64,000 nucleotides of DNA, taken from Fratercula arctica. Taxonomy: Eukaryota > Chordata > Aves > Charadriiformes > Alcidae. The notes under the pieces were generated by a model. That model had not been told where the DNA came from and ran no database searches. It worked only from the letters and a program-made list of their open reading frames with translations. Shown piece by piece: positions 13,770 to 25,815 of the stretch. How positions within the stretch are numbered: position 1 is the first letter of the stretch; every line of letters starts with the position of its first letter. The DNA lies in the NCBI GenBank assembly GCA_947846985.1, contig CANTUZ010000005.1:25144389-25208388 (forward strand), written 5' to 3'. Both the position numbers and the translations under genes were made by a program.

Positions 13770-14010
13770 TTCATTTTTGCCTCAACTTCCCAACTATCAC
13801 CAATGTGAAGCTTTAGTATGCAGTGGAAGTCCGGCACGTTCAGATTATTATCAGCCTGAAATGATCTTCTGCTGGAACATGCTCTGATGGTACATCTTTC
13901 AAATCAATAGCTGCCAGCAAGAATTTCCTGCGCATTAAGTTAATGATCTACTGGTGTAAGCCATCCAGTATATACCAGCGTGTTCTATCAAAGACAAAAC
14001 TGAACTCTCG
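13770..14010. promoter_or_regulatory. Candidate conserved non-coding element
   Basis: This compact unique interval lacks the homopolymer noise of its surroundings. It has a mixed base composition, including CpGs (TCCGGCACG near 13830, CTGCGC near 13930) and TAAT/ATTA-type motifs. It sits in a gene-free window, where such patches are often developmental enhancers. No alignment was possible, so the conservation is inferred from appearance only. Confidence 0.22.
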
Positions 14011-17000
14011 CTACAAATATAAAGACGAGAGTCACTCACCTCCATAAAGCAAGGACACTTATTCAATTGACAGAGGGTATAGATTTCTTTCCTCATCCCA
14101 AACTATGTAATAATGATAATATATTGTCTTTACAACTGTGTCATTTTTAATCCACCCCAAAAATGACAATATACCATCTGAATGAAGAGAATAGTGTACA
14201 ACCTGAGGCCAGAAAGAAGATGGAGTATTTCAACCAGTTATCTGCTTTGTATTCAACTGCTGACACATAAATCAGAGAAATAATAAGCTAGGTGATGTGG
14301 GCACTGGGGTTTCACAGTAAAGAATATTATAGGTGAAAGTAAGGATGGCTTTTTTCCAGTTTATGAGGCAAGAACAAAGCCAATGTGGAATCTCACCAAG
14401 ATAAAGGTATATATTTATGTACCTTTCTAAATGCATAAAATATATGTGCTTACAATACTGTTATATGGGTAGGAGAACTGAATGATGTGCAGCAGAGACA
14501 CCCTCCAACTTGAAACAGAATTCCCTTATTGAAAGTGATGCGGTAGTCAGCTTTGCTGACTGCACTTCTGAGGAGCTAATGGGCTAGATAAATATGTCCT
14601 GGGCCAACGTACAAGTACCTATACAGCTCCTGTGCAGTGAACTGGAGATTAAAAAAGCAGAAATACTTCTGTCAGAAAAGTAGCTCAAGGAACACAGTTG
14701 CCTGTATGCTTCCTCAAAGACAAACTGCATGGCCTCAGACAGGAGAGACGTATGTCAAGCAAGCATAAGCATGGATTTTGCAAGGGTGTAAGCACCGATT
14801 CTACCTCACCTGAAGGGCAGAGAAGTCTATTTACATATTCTTGCCTTCGCACTGTCATCTTTGACTACAGTGGACTCACAGTAAAAGGGGCCTGTCACCT
14901 CAAAAGTGATTATCTTTTAGAACACCCCAGGAATGGGCAAAAGTTAAAAGAAGTGGAACTAGAAAAAGCAAAGGACAACATCTTAATAAGAAATATTGTA
15001 AAATGAGAGAAGTCTCCAACAGTAGAACGACAATCTCATTTTCTGAGTTGTTTTCAGTTAGACTGTTATCTGAAAATTCAGTAGAAGTACTCAGAAATTT
15101 TCTAGTTTTCTTTCTTGTTAGAAAACACAGATTTATCAAACAATTTTTTTAAGGTATATCATATTCAGCAACTGTTTGTCAGATAGAAATCAAAATTAAA
15201 TATTTAGTTAAGGCTGAAAAATTCAGTGATGATATTCCTCTGTTTTTTAGCTTCACTGTTTCATGATTGTACAAGAGATTTTGATTTTAAATTTAGTATT
15301 TTTTTTACTATTTGGAAGAGAAGAAAGTTAAAGCATTTCCAAAATGAAGAATAAAAAAGATTTGATATAGTGCTATTATCCAACTTTTATTCTTTAAAGG
15401 ATGTACAGAATAATTTCTACAGACAATTTCACTTTTAAAGATTTTCTCAAGTATCTCGTGAGAGTATTTAAAATTCAAGTTGTCCTGCTCACAATTATAC
15501 AGTACACTCCTTTTTCCTAATAGCACGCAGAGTTTAGAACTAATTTTTCCTTTAAGCTACTTCACATTTCTTCACAAATTGCTTCCAGCAGGTTTTCTCC
15601 AATAGCTACTATAGCTGGATATCTTCTTCACTTTTTGGTGTATAACTTTATTAACAAAAGTATTGACAATTATTAAAACAGGAAGGATGCATGCACTAAA
15701 AACACTAAGAAATTAAGCGAGTCAATGTGCTTGCTGAGTAATAGGTAGGATTATTTTCCTTATTTAGATGTCTCTTTCTTCTCTTGTTTTGTGCTTTAAG
15801 GAATCAGTAGAAAGCACCTTTGCGGGTTTACTTAAAGAAGAATAGCTTACTGAAAAAATATGCTTGTGTAGATATACGCACATACATGTGCATATAAGAA
15901 TAAAATAAAGGCAATGCAGTGTAAGTTTCATGAACAGATTTGCTTTGAAACTGCAAGTCAAACCATAAATGCACAGATGTTTCAAGGTTTACATCTGAAA
16001 ATCTTGAAAGATAAATGATTTATATATTTTCATTTTATAACCCTCTTTACGATGGGAACAGAGTGAGGTGAATCGTTCTGTAAGTAATAAGTCATGAGAT
16101 GTTGAAACATATGTTGAAAAGCTCAGTGTCTTGAATTCCAAGCTCAGTTGTTCTGGCTTATTCTTTACAGCTGGACACACATAACTTCTGTTTAATATAT
16201 TTCGCATTATCAAATATTATTAATAATCCCTTAAGAAGATGTTCAGAAACAAAATCTTACACAACTTCTCTACAAAGACAGAAACAAAGTTGCATGATCT
16301 TGCTTAGCTGTACTTCAAGGAAATATTAAGTGTTAGTGGTAAGCAAGAACTTGTTAAGAAGTTATTTCACAAAAGTATGTAAAAGTCCGGACACATCCAA
16401 GATCTTCAGAACTTTAAAATTTTCACATGAATAGACTTTACATTACACGGTGCCAAGCCAGGTGGTTACCGTGACAAAAGAGTTTCCAGTAGCATTAAAA
16501 CATTTTTATTTACTGGTAGCCCAATAATTTGGCATAAGATAACAAAATTAACAAATGTGCCATTATTTTGATGTAAAAACAATAATAAATTGTATAACCT
16601 GTTTCATTAGAAAGACCATCTGTTTCTGTCTTCTATTTCTGAACACGCATTTTTATTTCCCTGTATTTTTCTTTTTTTAGTAATTTCTCCCTTTTTCTTC
16701 TCTTTGCCCTACCAAACATTAAACTCCCACACTGCTTGGGTAACAAACGTTGGTGCCTTGAAACCAAAAATAAATCTTTGGAAATTTTTGTTTTATAATT
16801 TTAACATTTTGTGTTAATATCTCACAAATATATTTTTCATAAATTAATGGAAATAACAATTATTTCTTTTCACCAATAGATTAATACGTGTACAATTTTC
16901 TCTGTTATAAGCTGACAAAAAATAAACAAGTAACAGGATAACCGCTCTGTTAAAAATAGGGCAGGGTAGCCAGTAGAAATATCCCAAGACCAGTCGTGTC

Positions 17001-18834
17001 TGGTTAAGACTTGAAAATCTGTATTGAGCAAACTCTGTCAGCTAACTGCAGTAAGGAGCATTCCTAGAGATGGATGTGGTGCACATCAAAACACAGGAAA
17101 GCACCATAAAACCCCGGTAGTTTTACGTGATTTAGAGGCATTTTGCAGTATCTTTTGTCTCATCTACAGAAGCTATACTGCATTTTGTAAAGTTTGTCAG
17201 CAAACACAGTCCTTCACCATCTGAAACCAACCATGTCAATGCAGACCAAGTGTAGGTCCTTGTTCTCCAAATACACACAGGCAGCTTTCGCACTTGCTTC
17301 CCATGGAGGTAATGATACGAAGGCTAAATTTCAGGAATAGGACAAGCAAACTGTGACTGTGCCGTTTTCTGTTTTGACATAGTGCAATTCATAGGTTTCA
17401 CTCCAGGAGATGTGGTCCTTTAGAAGGAAATTAATGAAAGCTCTTGGGAGTATAAAATACAAGGGGTTCACAGAGATCTTTCCGTAAGTGGATGATAAAC
17501 CAAGCATTGCATATTAATTCTGTGGGAAAGGTACAAAAATGGGGCAAAGGCAGGAACGTAAAGTAGTGGGTAATGCTGGCAGCTTTGGATCTTGAATGTG
17601 TCATGGTGGGGATAGTGAAAAACTATAAAGACGGGAGTGATGTGATCAGAGCAATCAATAAGGAATATAATCTGACTGCAGCATCCCTTTAAATTCTTGA
17701 ACAAAAGTGAACATATGATAAAGAAGTAGCTCTGGGTGAAGAAAATGAATATTCTGGAGCTTCTGAGGGAGAATGAACAACAGATATCAGTACAGCTTTG
17801 ACAAACTGGTCCAAAAAGTATGAAAGGTGGTCAGAAAAAACCCTATGCTGTAGATAGAAATAATGATAAGAAAATTGCTATTAACTGTTTCTCACATGTA
17901 AAAGTGTTTTTGGAATCAGATTCTATGTGACAGTTATAAATATGCTAAGCTAAAAATAAATAAAAAGCTCTACGAAAGAAAAAGGAATTAAGTGATACAT
18001 TTGAACAGAAAGTCTCAAGATTATGGGTTATTATATTCCTCTTAGTGATGAAATAGCATAGTTGGATTCACGGCAATTTCTAGTGCTAATTCCTCAGCTA
18101 GTCATAACATTTAAGCAAAAAGGGGGAAAAGGAGCATTAGTGGACTCAATGTCATAAAATGTAAAAGAAAATGGATTTTTTTTCCTTGAGCAAAATTCCT
18201 GCAACAATTTATCACTGTCTAAATTTAGATTGCATGCCCTTTGTGAGAAAGAGATTTTTTTATTTTGTACACTTTACATCAAGTGCTGAAGTACCATATA
18301 TATTGACAGTGCTTTATAACTAAAATAATGTTCATAAAGCCATTGTTTACAATCCAAAATGCATTTTCAAGTTGGTACAGATACAGTGACTTGACAGCTC
18401 TCCTCATTGTCAATCTAGTTTAATTATTCTTTTTGATTAGTGAAAGGCTAAGTTACATGGTGGATAGTGTCTTTACATAACAACTGGGAAACCAAACCAG
18501 AGACAGTGAAGAAACTGTGCTGAAAATACGCAGTTCAAGGCCCTATACTCCATGTGTTTTAAGAAATACATTTTAAACCTACTTCTGAAGTTGGTAAATT
18601 GTATTTTTATAATCAAATGTTTCCTTTGTTTGGAGAAAGACAGATTAGATATTTTTCTAAGTACTATCTTGCATGTTACAAGGTATATAATTTAAAAGTA
18701 ACTTACTGGGTTTTGCAAAGATTACTTTGTTTCTATTTTTATTTCACTTCATGTATGAAATTCTTAACATTCTGGATCTTCTCATACAGGACTGGAGTTA
18801 GTAACTCCTACCACAGCAGAACGAAAGAATATTT

Positions 18835-18857
18835 AAAAAAAAAAAAAAAAAAAAAAA
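18835..18857 (+). repeat. A23 homopolymer run
   Basis: Twenty-three uninterrupted A residues. No flanking target-site duplication is evident. Confidence 0.9.
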
Positions 18858-19514
18858 GTCCAAATGAGAGTTTCCTGAGTCTGACAAATCATGGTATTAG
18901 TGCTGCTCTGGTGAAGAGGTTCAAAATATTAAAATTTTCATGAACTGAAATTTAGAGAGAAGAATCAATTTGTGTCAATGAAAACATCTTATTTTTATTT
19001 CAGTTTTTACTCTAATTAGCTGGTAGTTTTGAGCAAATGTAATGTTGAGTTAATTAATAAACGCCATTTTAAAAAAAGGCACAGCAATATGTTTTGACAC
19101 CTTTTGATTGCTTCTGGTTTCTTTTGTAATTTTAAAATACAGAGACAGCTGTCTTTATTTTCTCAAAGATAGAAAGACTGAGAAAATTCTCACAACCATT
19201 AAACTTTCACCATTCATAGGAGACAGAATTCCACGGAAGGAACAAGGTGTGTGAAAGCAGATTATTCCCTATGATTAAATGAAGGACATTGTGAACTAAG
19301 AAAAAGGTATCCCAGCCTCACCTAGTCAACATTAAACAGTATGCATTTTGGAGGTTAAACAACGCGAAACGTCCTTGGTGCCACTGGGAAATAATTTAAA
19401 ACAGCTTCTTGTCATTTCCTCACAATGAAAACAATAGATCCCTGACTCCCACCTCTGAAAGAGTTAAGAGGAAAAGGAGAGGTATTACTGATTTTTCTTC
19501 TAAGCAGTCAACTC

Positions 19515-19548
19515 TGTGTGTGTGCACACGCGCACGCATGTGTATGTG
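19515..19548. repeat. Alternating pyrimidine-purine tract (Z-DNA prone)
   Basis: Every step from 19515 to 19548 alternates pyrimidine and purine: TG dinucleotides, then CACACGCGCACGCA, then TGTGTATGTG. The CG steps in the middle are the most favourable for left-handed Z-DNA. It lies inside a 66-codon frame, where it reads as a Cys/Arg-rich run that I regard as non-coding. Confidence 0.8.
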
Positions 19549-20061
19549 CCAAACACAAGACAGGAAATTAAAGAGGGAAGAAAAAGCCTGCAAATCTACA
19601 GACCTTTAAACCAGCACAGCCATTTTCATTCAAGCACTGCACCTTCCTCTTTCTAATCCACCCCAAATCCATGGTAAATTCTTTGAGTTGGATTTTCATT
19701 TTGTTTCGCTTGATTAAGGCAAAGCTACTAATTTAACAGCAAAGCAAGAGAAGGTTTTTGTTTAAAAAGGGTTTAAGAAAGGTTTTGTTTAAAAAAATAC
19801 CTAATTTGAGAATGCTTCACAGGTGACAGGACACTTACAAAGTTTCAGCTGCCCCCTCTTGCCAACCTAGCGTCTGTCACACTATCTCATCATGTACTCA
19901 TCTCGTGATAAAACAAAAACCTTATACCTGATGGGTCTGACAAGTGAAGATCTAGTTTAACTACATAACAATAAAATTTCAGACTCACTAATGCACCTGG
20001 AAGTGTGAAGACCTTATTACTGCCTAGGAAAATAAACTTTAATGAATGCCTAACATTGTCC

Positions 20062-20605
20062 CAGAATCAGAGAGTCACAGAATCACAGAATCACAGAGTC
20101 ACAGAATGGCTGAGGTTGGAAGGGACCTCTGAAGGTCATCTACTCCAACACCCCTGCTCAAGCAGGGACACCAAGAGCAGGTTGCCCAGGACGATGTCCA
20201 GACAGCTTTTGAATATCTCAAAGGATGTAGATTCCACAGCCTCTCTAAGCAACCTGTGACAATGCTCGGTCACCCTCACAGTAAAAAAAATGTTTCCTGA
20301 TGTTCAGACAGAACCTCCTGTGTTACAGTTTGCACCCATTGTCTCTTGTCCTGTCACCGGGAACCCCTTAAAAGAGTCTGACTCCGTCTACTTTACACTC
20401 TCCCTTCAGGTATTTATATACATTGATAAGGTCCTGCCTGAGCTTTCTCATCCCCAGGCTGAACAGTCCCAGCCCTTTCAGCCTTTCCTCTTAGGAGAGC
20501 TGCTCAAGTTCGTTAATCATCGGCTTCTTTACGAGGATCTATGGGAGACAGTGTCAAAGGCCTTACTGAGGTCTAAGTAGACCTCAATATCCACTGCTCT
20601 CTCCT
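20062..20605 (-). mobile_element. CR1 LINE, 5'-truncated, rearranged
   Basis: The left end carries the CR1 3' tail as complement-strand CACAGAAT octamers, then GGTTGGAAGGGACCT and the usual 3'-UTR/ORF2 C-terminal sequence, so the element is sense on the minus strand. Reverse translation around 20380-20430 gives the CR1 reverse-transcriptase C-terminal signature [11 protein letters not shown]1 similarity runs smoothly to about 20520. The sequence from about 20521 to 20605 then resembles a region further upstream in ORF2 (GTGTCAAAGGCCTTACTGAG and what follows), so an internal segment seems to be missing. The frames are interrupted and no functional protein remains. It abuts an LTR fragment on the right. 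Confidence 0.92.
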
Positions 20606-20615
20606 TGACAACTGT

Positions 20616-21001
20616 TGTTGTGGATTAACCCCACAGCTCAGCCCCACAGAGCCCCTCGCTCGTTCCCCTGCAGTGGGATAACGGAAAGAACTGGAAGGAT
20701 AAAAGTGAGAAAACTCATGGGTTGCGATAAAGACAGTGCAATAAGTAAAGCAAAATCTGTGTGCAAAGCAAAATAAGGAATTAATTCATTACTCCCCATT
20801 GGTAGGCAAGCTTTTAGCCATTTCCAGGAAAGCAGGGCTTCATCAATGGTTGCTTGGGAAGAGAAACGCCATAACTCAAATGTTCCCCCTTTTCTCCTTC
20901 TTCCCACCAGCTTTTATTGCTGAGCATAACAACATATGGAATGGAACAGCCCTTTGGTCAGTTAGGGTCAGCTCTCCCAGCTGCGTTCTCTCCCAAATTG
21001 A
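20616..21001 (-). mobile_element. Endogenous retrovirus LTR fragment (avian family)
   Basis: The sequence matches, as I recall it, an abundant avian ERV LTR family; I do not assign the ERV class. Read on the minus strand it contains part of U3, a TATA-like ATAAAA at 20912-20917, an R/U5 part with CTGTCTTTATC, and a terminal ...CCACAACA at 20616, giving the expected CA end. The U3 end is missing: similarity stops near 21001, exactly where another CR1 copy starts. No gag, pol or env sequence and no second LTR is present, so it is a truncated solo LTR or a leftover from a rearrangement. The polyadenylation signal looks degraded. Confidence 0.8.
20905..20925 (-). promoter_or_regulatory. Relic TATA region of the LTR
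   Basis: On the minus strand ATAAAA (20912-20917) lies between GCTCAGC and AGCTGG, the usual context of the core promoter in this LTR family. Because U3 is truncated about 85 bp upstream, promoter activity is doubtful. Confidence 0.45.
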
Positions 21002-21009
21002 TAGCTGAA

Positions 21010-21684
21010 CAATGGGAAATGCCAAGTTCCACACCTGGGGAAGAATAACCTCAGCCATTAGTAAAGGCTGGGGGCCAACTGGCTGGAAAGCAACTTGATA
21101 GAGTAGGAATCAGGGGTCCTGGTGGACAAACAGCTGACCATGAGCCAGCAATGTGCCTTTACAACAATGACGGCTAAAAGCATCCCAGGCTGTATTAGGA
21201 AGAGCATTGCCAGCAGACCGAGACAGATCTTTCTTCTCTACTCAGCACTGGTGAGTAGTGAATATCTGGAGTAATTTTTCCCAGTACAAGACAGAGGTGG
21301 ACATATTGGTGTAAGTCCATCAAAGGGCCCTGAAGATGATTAAGGGATTGGAGCATCTCTCGTACAAAAAGAGGTTGATAGAGTGAGGATTGTTCAGTCT
21401 GGAGAAGAGAAGGTTCATGATGGATCTTATCCATGTGTATAAATATCTAACATGGCGGGGTGGGGGAAGGAAATTTCATTTGGACATAAGATGTTTTCAT
21501 ATTTATTTTTTTTAACTGTGTGATCGAACAATGGAACAGATTGCCCAGACAGGTTATAGTCTCCATTCTTAGAGATAACTAAAACTCTACTGGATGTGGC
21601 CCTGAGTAACCTTCTCTCAGTGGCAGGCTGGACTATACAATCTCCAGAGGGCCTTTCTGATCTCAAATAATATGTGATTCTTTG
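21010..21684 (+). mobile_element. CR1 LINE, 5'-truncated, with internal loss
   Basis: This is a sense-strand CR1. It begins with the ORF2 segment GGGAAATGCCAAGTTC and continues through GGGTCCTGGTGG, ATGAGCCAGCAATGTGCC and CTCTACTCAGCACTGG. The RT C-terminal HVYKY signature is at about 21430, and the 3' UTR (CTCCAGAGGGCCTTTCTGA) ends near TGTGATTC. Between about 21445 and 21530 the usual segment is shortened and replaced by A/T-rich sequence. Frame breaks are numerous, so it is a dead copy. It starts within about 10 bp of the truncated LTR and points away from the other CR1 in the cluster. Confidence 0.92.
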
Positions 21685-21906
21685 CAATAATTCTGCGTAA
21701 TGCATACTCACATTCCGACCTTATAGTAAAATTCATGTTACACCCTCCCTTCTGTTGAATATTCCCAAGCTTATCCTTAATGACTAGAACACAGAAACTC
21801 CCAGAGCACTCCCAGCAGAAACGCAGAGCATACCATGACTTGTACAACATGGTAAGGAATATGACATCCACAAACAGATCATAGAAGCCATTATGCCGGT
21901 CTGAAG

Positions 21907-21925
21907 AAAAAAAAAAAAAAAAAAA
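21907..21925 (+). repeat. A19 homopolymer run
   Basis: Nineteen A residues about 220 bp beyond the CR1 3' end, followed by CAAACCAAAACC. It is not part of the CR1, whose tail is an octamer repeat rather than poly(A). Confidence 0.85.
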
Positions 21926-24152
21926 CAAACCAAAACCGATTAGGATTTAGAGTTGTCTATTGCAATAAAGACATATTTTTTAAGCAGCTAAATAAATATC
22001 TTTAAAGCTCAGAATAATTTGTTTCTGATTCATTTGGAGTTGGAATGCAAGTTATTTATTTTTATTTTTATCTTAACTGGTTCATGCTTTCCTAATAAAA
22101 ACCCTCAATGACATTGAAAAAACCATCCTCCAGCTCACCAGTCTCTATACATTTCACCAGAATCTGATGATCTGCAATTCTCAAGTCACTTAGAATTTTG
22201 AATTTTGTCCCCTTTACTTTGTCAATATGAGTGCGTCTTTTTAAAACCTCACTCGTCATGGACCACTTCATATCTATGAAAATTTTGTTCCTTCATAAGA
22301 CGTTGACAGGAAACTAAACTGCAGATTCTAGGATGGTTAAATAGGGTCACACTCAAAGACAGGAGTACCTGGAAAGATCCATATGAGATCCTGCTCTCAG
22401 AACGATCTTGAAGTAAAGAACATTCTGTGCTAGTAGAGCTGCGACAATAGGTCCAGAGGTTGATCTGTGTGCGTATGTTAGTGGGAAACATACACTGTAG
22501 CTGGTTGTCCTAAGATTATCTTTAATAAAAGCCATTATTCCTTCACCTTTATATTTGTTATATTCACCTGAGTGCACTTAGCTCTGACAGCATTCATCTT
22601 CCTTTCAAGAAACTTGTATTCAGAAAGGAAAGGTGTCTGTAATACATGCAAAGTATAAAACAATAAAATAATCTCTGCAGTTCATGGTTCTTGAGTCACT
22701 TAGAGACTTAATGCTGAGTTGAATGCACGACAATGAACAACAAAGCATCAGCATTAACCTTATTTAAATATTTCATCTGTTCACTTAATTACTGTGCTGT
22801 GCACTATCAGGGCATTATATAAACACTGATGCCACAGGCTCATCCAAAAGCACTAGGCAATCGTTTGAAATTCGTGGCTGCTCTAAGATCTTCTAGAAAC
22901 TAAGCCTTATGAGTCGTGCAGAGAGTGTGGTTGTTCTATAATGTCTGTACGTTCAATCAAAACCAGAAATAAAACTATAGAGCCACATAAGTAATGAATC
23001 TTGTACAACTTCTGAACCTTTTTTAGGCTTGTCCCTAAAGCCTATTTCAGCAAGGTTGCAGATTGATGCTATGAAATAATAATCCTTTATCTGTTTTAAG
23101 CTTTTAACTTCTTAATTGCATAAGATGCCTCTCTGAGAAAAAATGAATAGGATTGTCGAATTTATTTGCTCTTTATGTTTCAGTTCTTCCCTCTTAAAGT
23201 AATGAGAAAAAAATTGAATTGTCAGTGTTTTTACAGAGATGGAGGAGATTGCCTTAATTCTCTGCTGATAATGATCAAACAGGTCTATCCTAAATGGAGC
23301 ACATCTCACCTTAAAATAAGATGCAGAGAATTGTCACTTGTTAAGTTTTATAACTATCATCTCAATTAACTCTTTGCTCATTTTCTTTCTTTTTTTTTTT
23401 TTTTCTTCTCATGAGTTAAAGGAGAGGACCATACTGGACAGAAGGAGATTTTTAGAAGCATTCATCCTTTATATATCTTCTAAGCCATAACATCATCCTA
23501 AAGAAACAATTTCCTTTTAGAATGAGTGTTTGTTTATTTTCAGATACCACACCACCTTTGATCAGCAAGGCACTAATGGACCTCAGAGCATTCTCTGTTC
23601 ACTGACACTGTTATTTTTGCATTAAGACTTGTCTTATGATTGATGAGTTTGACATAAGCAGAACAGCCTCTGGCCCAGAGAGAATGTAGTTACTAAGACA
23701 GAGCCAGTGGTGGGCATGGCTGATCAAATGCTCCCCTGCTGAAACAGAAATGTTGGAAAGGATTGCAGTGTCTTGTTTGTTCAGGAGTATGGATGACATG
23801 TGCTTGAGGATTTGGGATTAAGGGAACTGGAGAAACACAGCAGCTCCTGTTAAGGTTATCGGCAGGGTTTCTTATTCTGTCCTTTGCCTTTCCTCACCTT
23901 CTGGCAGCATAGTTGGCGGGGCAAAAGAGCATCGCCAGAATACTCTCTGCTGTTTTGTTAAATCTGATTGTATTTGACTGACTGGCCAAGTGCACTGAGA
24001 AAATATTTGTCTGAAGTAAATATGTTTTACTTATTTCTTATCCAGAAGGGCCTATCTTTGTCACATTGTCATGGAAATGCTTTTTTAACCCATTCACTAT
24101 GATTTCAGTAGTTCGGCAGATTTTTAACCTGTATGTTATCTTGCTGCTGCTT

Positions 24153-24174
24153 CCCCCCCGCCCCCCCACCCCCC
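24153..24174 (-). repeat. C-rich tract, G-quadruplex-prone on minus strand
   Basis: C7, G, C7, A, C6 on the plus strand gives three long G runs on the minus strand, each long enough to be split into two short tracts. This is enough for an intramolecular G-quadruplex. It stands alone in AT-rich DNA. Confidence 0.7.
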
Positions 24175-25795
24175 AGTTCGTGATCATGTTGACTGTCTCA
24201 CGGGAAGAAGCGTGCCTTGCGGAAGCTGTGATGGGTAGGATCCAGGGGTCCAGATCTAAGCACCCCTCATAAAGGGAGATTTGGTAAGTAGACCACAAAG
24301 GTAACCATGATACAAAACAGTACGTGTGCTCAGAGAGAAGTAACCCCCATACTGTACTCCCACAGCAAGTGGGGTGCTTAGAGAGGATGAGAACATATCT
24401 TGGGATCCAAAGAGAATCGAGATGAACAGCCAGAAATGGATCTTAATACAATAATGTGTGCTATAATAAATAAAAATGCTAAATGAAGAACAACTGTAGC
24501 ATCCATAATAACGTATTATTTTGGCTATGTTTCACAATCACTGTTTACAGTCTGTAAGTGCCTTGGCTGGAGGCAAACTTGTTCAGAAGCATCCAGCAGT
24601 CAGACCAATGGCTCTAGTTTCTGCTATAAGCTCAATGTCTAGGACTGATCTACAGAGGTACCAATGAGCATGTTCTTGGATGAGATTTAAACTCTCCAAA
24701 AGTTTAGATTGGAGGAAACTAGTGATTGAATCTGTTTCTATATGAGAACAGCTGCAAAATTCAGACTCAGACATGTGCAGACTTCCTTCTAGTCACCCCA
24801 CAGAACACAGCTGTACAAATACAGACATTTGTGTACAGAGATATTTTTCAGGCTCATCTCATAGCAAAATGGTGTTTCAAACCTCGTTTTCATCTGCAGG
24901 AATCTTTGGGTTCTTCTTTTACATACTTAACCTGCCCTGGACATAATTCTCTTCTCTGATAAGGAGCACTGCTGAAATTCTAGAATTTTCCTCCATCTGG
25001 TATAGCCTGGGGGGAAAACTATTTTCCTTCAGGAAACAACTTTTGTTGATTGGACACTTAATTTCTTAATACTGGACTGGATTGAGTCCAGAGCCCTTTG
25101 GCTGTGGAAATTCATCTTTAGTCTTACATGCAAAAATAATTTTGACTAGAATTTTGTTATCATTGATATTTACTTGTATGGCAGTAAAGCCAACGGCTGA
25201 AACTATGCTTCCTTCTACCTGGAGCAAAGTATAAAGATATAAACACACATTTAATCATATTCCCACCAACAGCCTACAAACTACTTGCATGTGAACAGAT
25301 GTCTTTCATAAAACATTTCTCTCTAAATCGTTTGGGCAAGTATTGATGTCCTCACTGTCTTTAACTGATAGCCCAAAAGTTGCATTCAGGTAAAAGCATT
25401 AATTTTTAGTGCTTACCAAGAAAATATTGAGTGAACTTAATTCCTAAAAGTACTGTTCTATACATTAGCAATTGGAATAGAAGATTCTGATTGGTAACAC
25501 ATAAATAGAAGTTAAACATTGTACATATTATTAAATAACACATATGTATATTACGTGTTTCTTAAGGTCTTCCTATCTCTATGTACAGGCGTATTATCCA
25601 TAGCAATTTTTGTCCTTATTTGTATGAGAAAGACAAGGGACTCTGGAAAAGAAAGAAACTAGTGTCAATATTTTGTTGCTTAAGAAAAAAGAGAGCAAGG
25701 TACCTATTATTAGAATCTTCTGTTGATTCAAAATACAAGGGAAGTGTTTTCTAACCTTGCTACAAACAACTCAGATTTCATGTTCTTTTTGCTCT

Positions 25796-25815
25796 AAAAA
25801 AAAAAAAAAAAAAAA
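25796..25815 (+). repeat. A20 homopolymer run
   Basis: Twenty A residues. No flanking duplication or recognisable retrocopy body upstream. Confidence 0.85.

Larger units (their letters stand above)
12403..20061. other. Unique AT-rich non-coding stretch
   Basis: No recognisable gene. The frames at 14698-15006 (102 codons) and 18599-18943 (114 codons) match no family I know; the second ends in a Lys run made by an A23 homopolymer. A regulatory-looking interval at 13770-14010, the A run at 18835 and a Z-DNA-prone tract at 19515 are listed separately. A weak CTCF-like match on the minus strand lies at 19848-19863. Confidence 0.65.

Noticed and set aside
14698..15006. 102-codon forward frame
   Set aside because: No recognisable domain, no Kozak-like context that stands out, no splice structure. 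Its length is within what chance gives in 64 kb of AT-rich DNA.
18835..18857. Poly(A) runs at 18835, 21907 and 25796 as tails of processed pseudogenes
   Set aside because: No upstream mRNA-like body or flanking target-site duplication was seen at any of the three.
19848..19863. Minus-strand CTCF-like match (GGCAAGAGGGGGCAGC)
   Set aside because: About 12 of 15 consensus positions match, but two mismatches fall in the inner core, making it weaker than the site at 50580. Not listed as a feature.
20290..20580. 96-codon forward frame
   Set aside because: It is the antisense shadow of the minus-strand CR1.
20616..21001. Complete provirus
   Set aside because: Only one truncated LTR is present. 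No second LTR, primer-binding site or gag, pol or env sequence flanks it; both sides are CR1.
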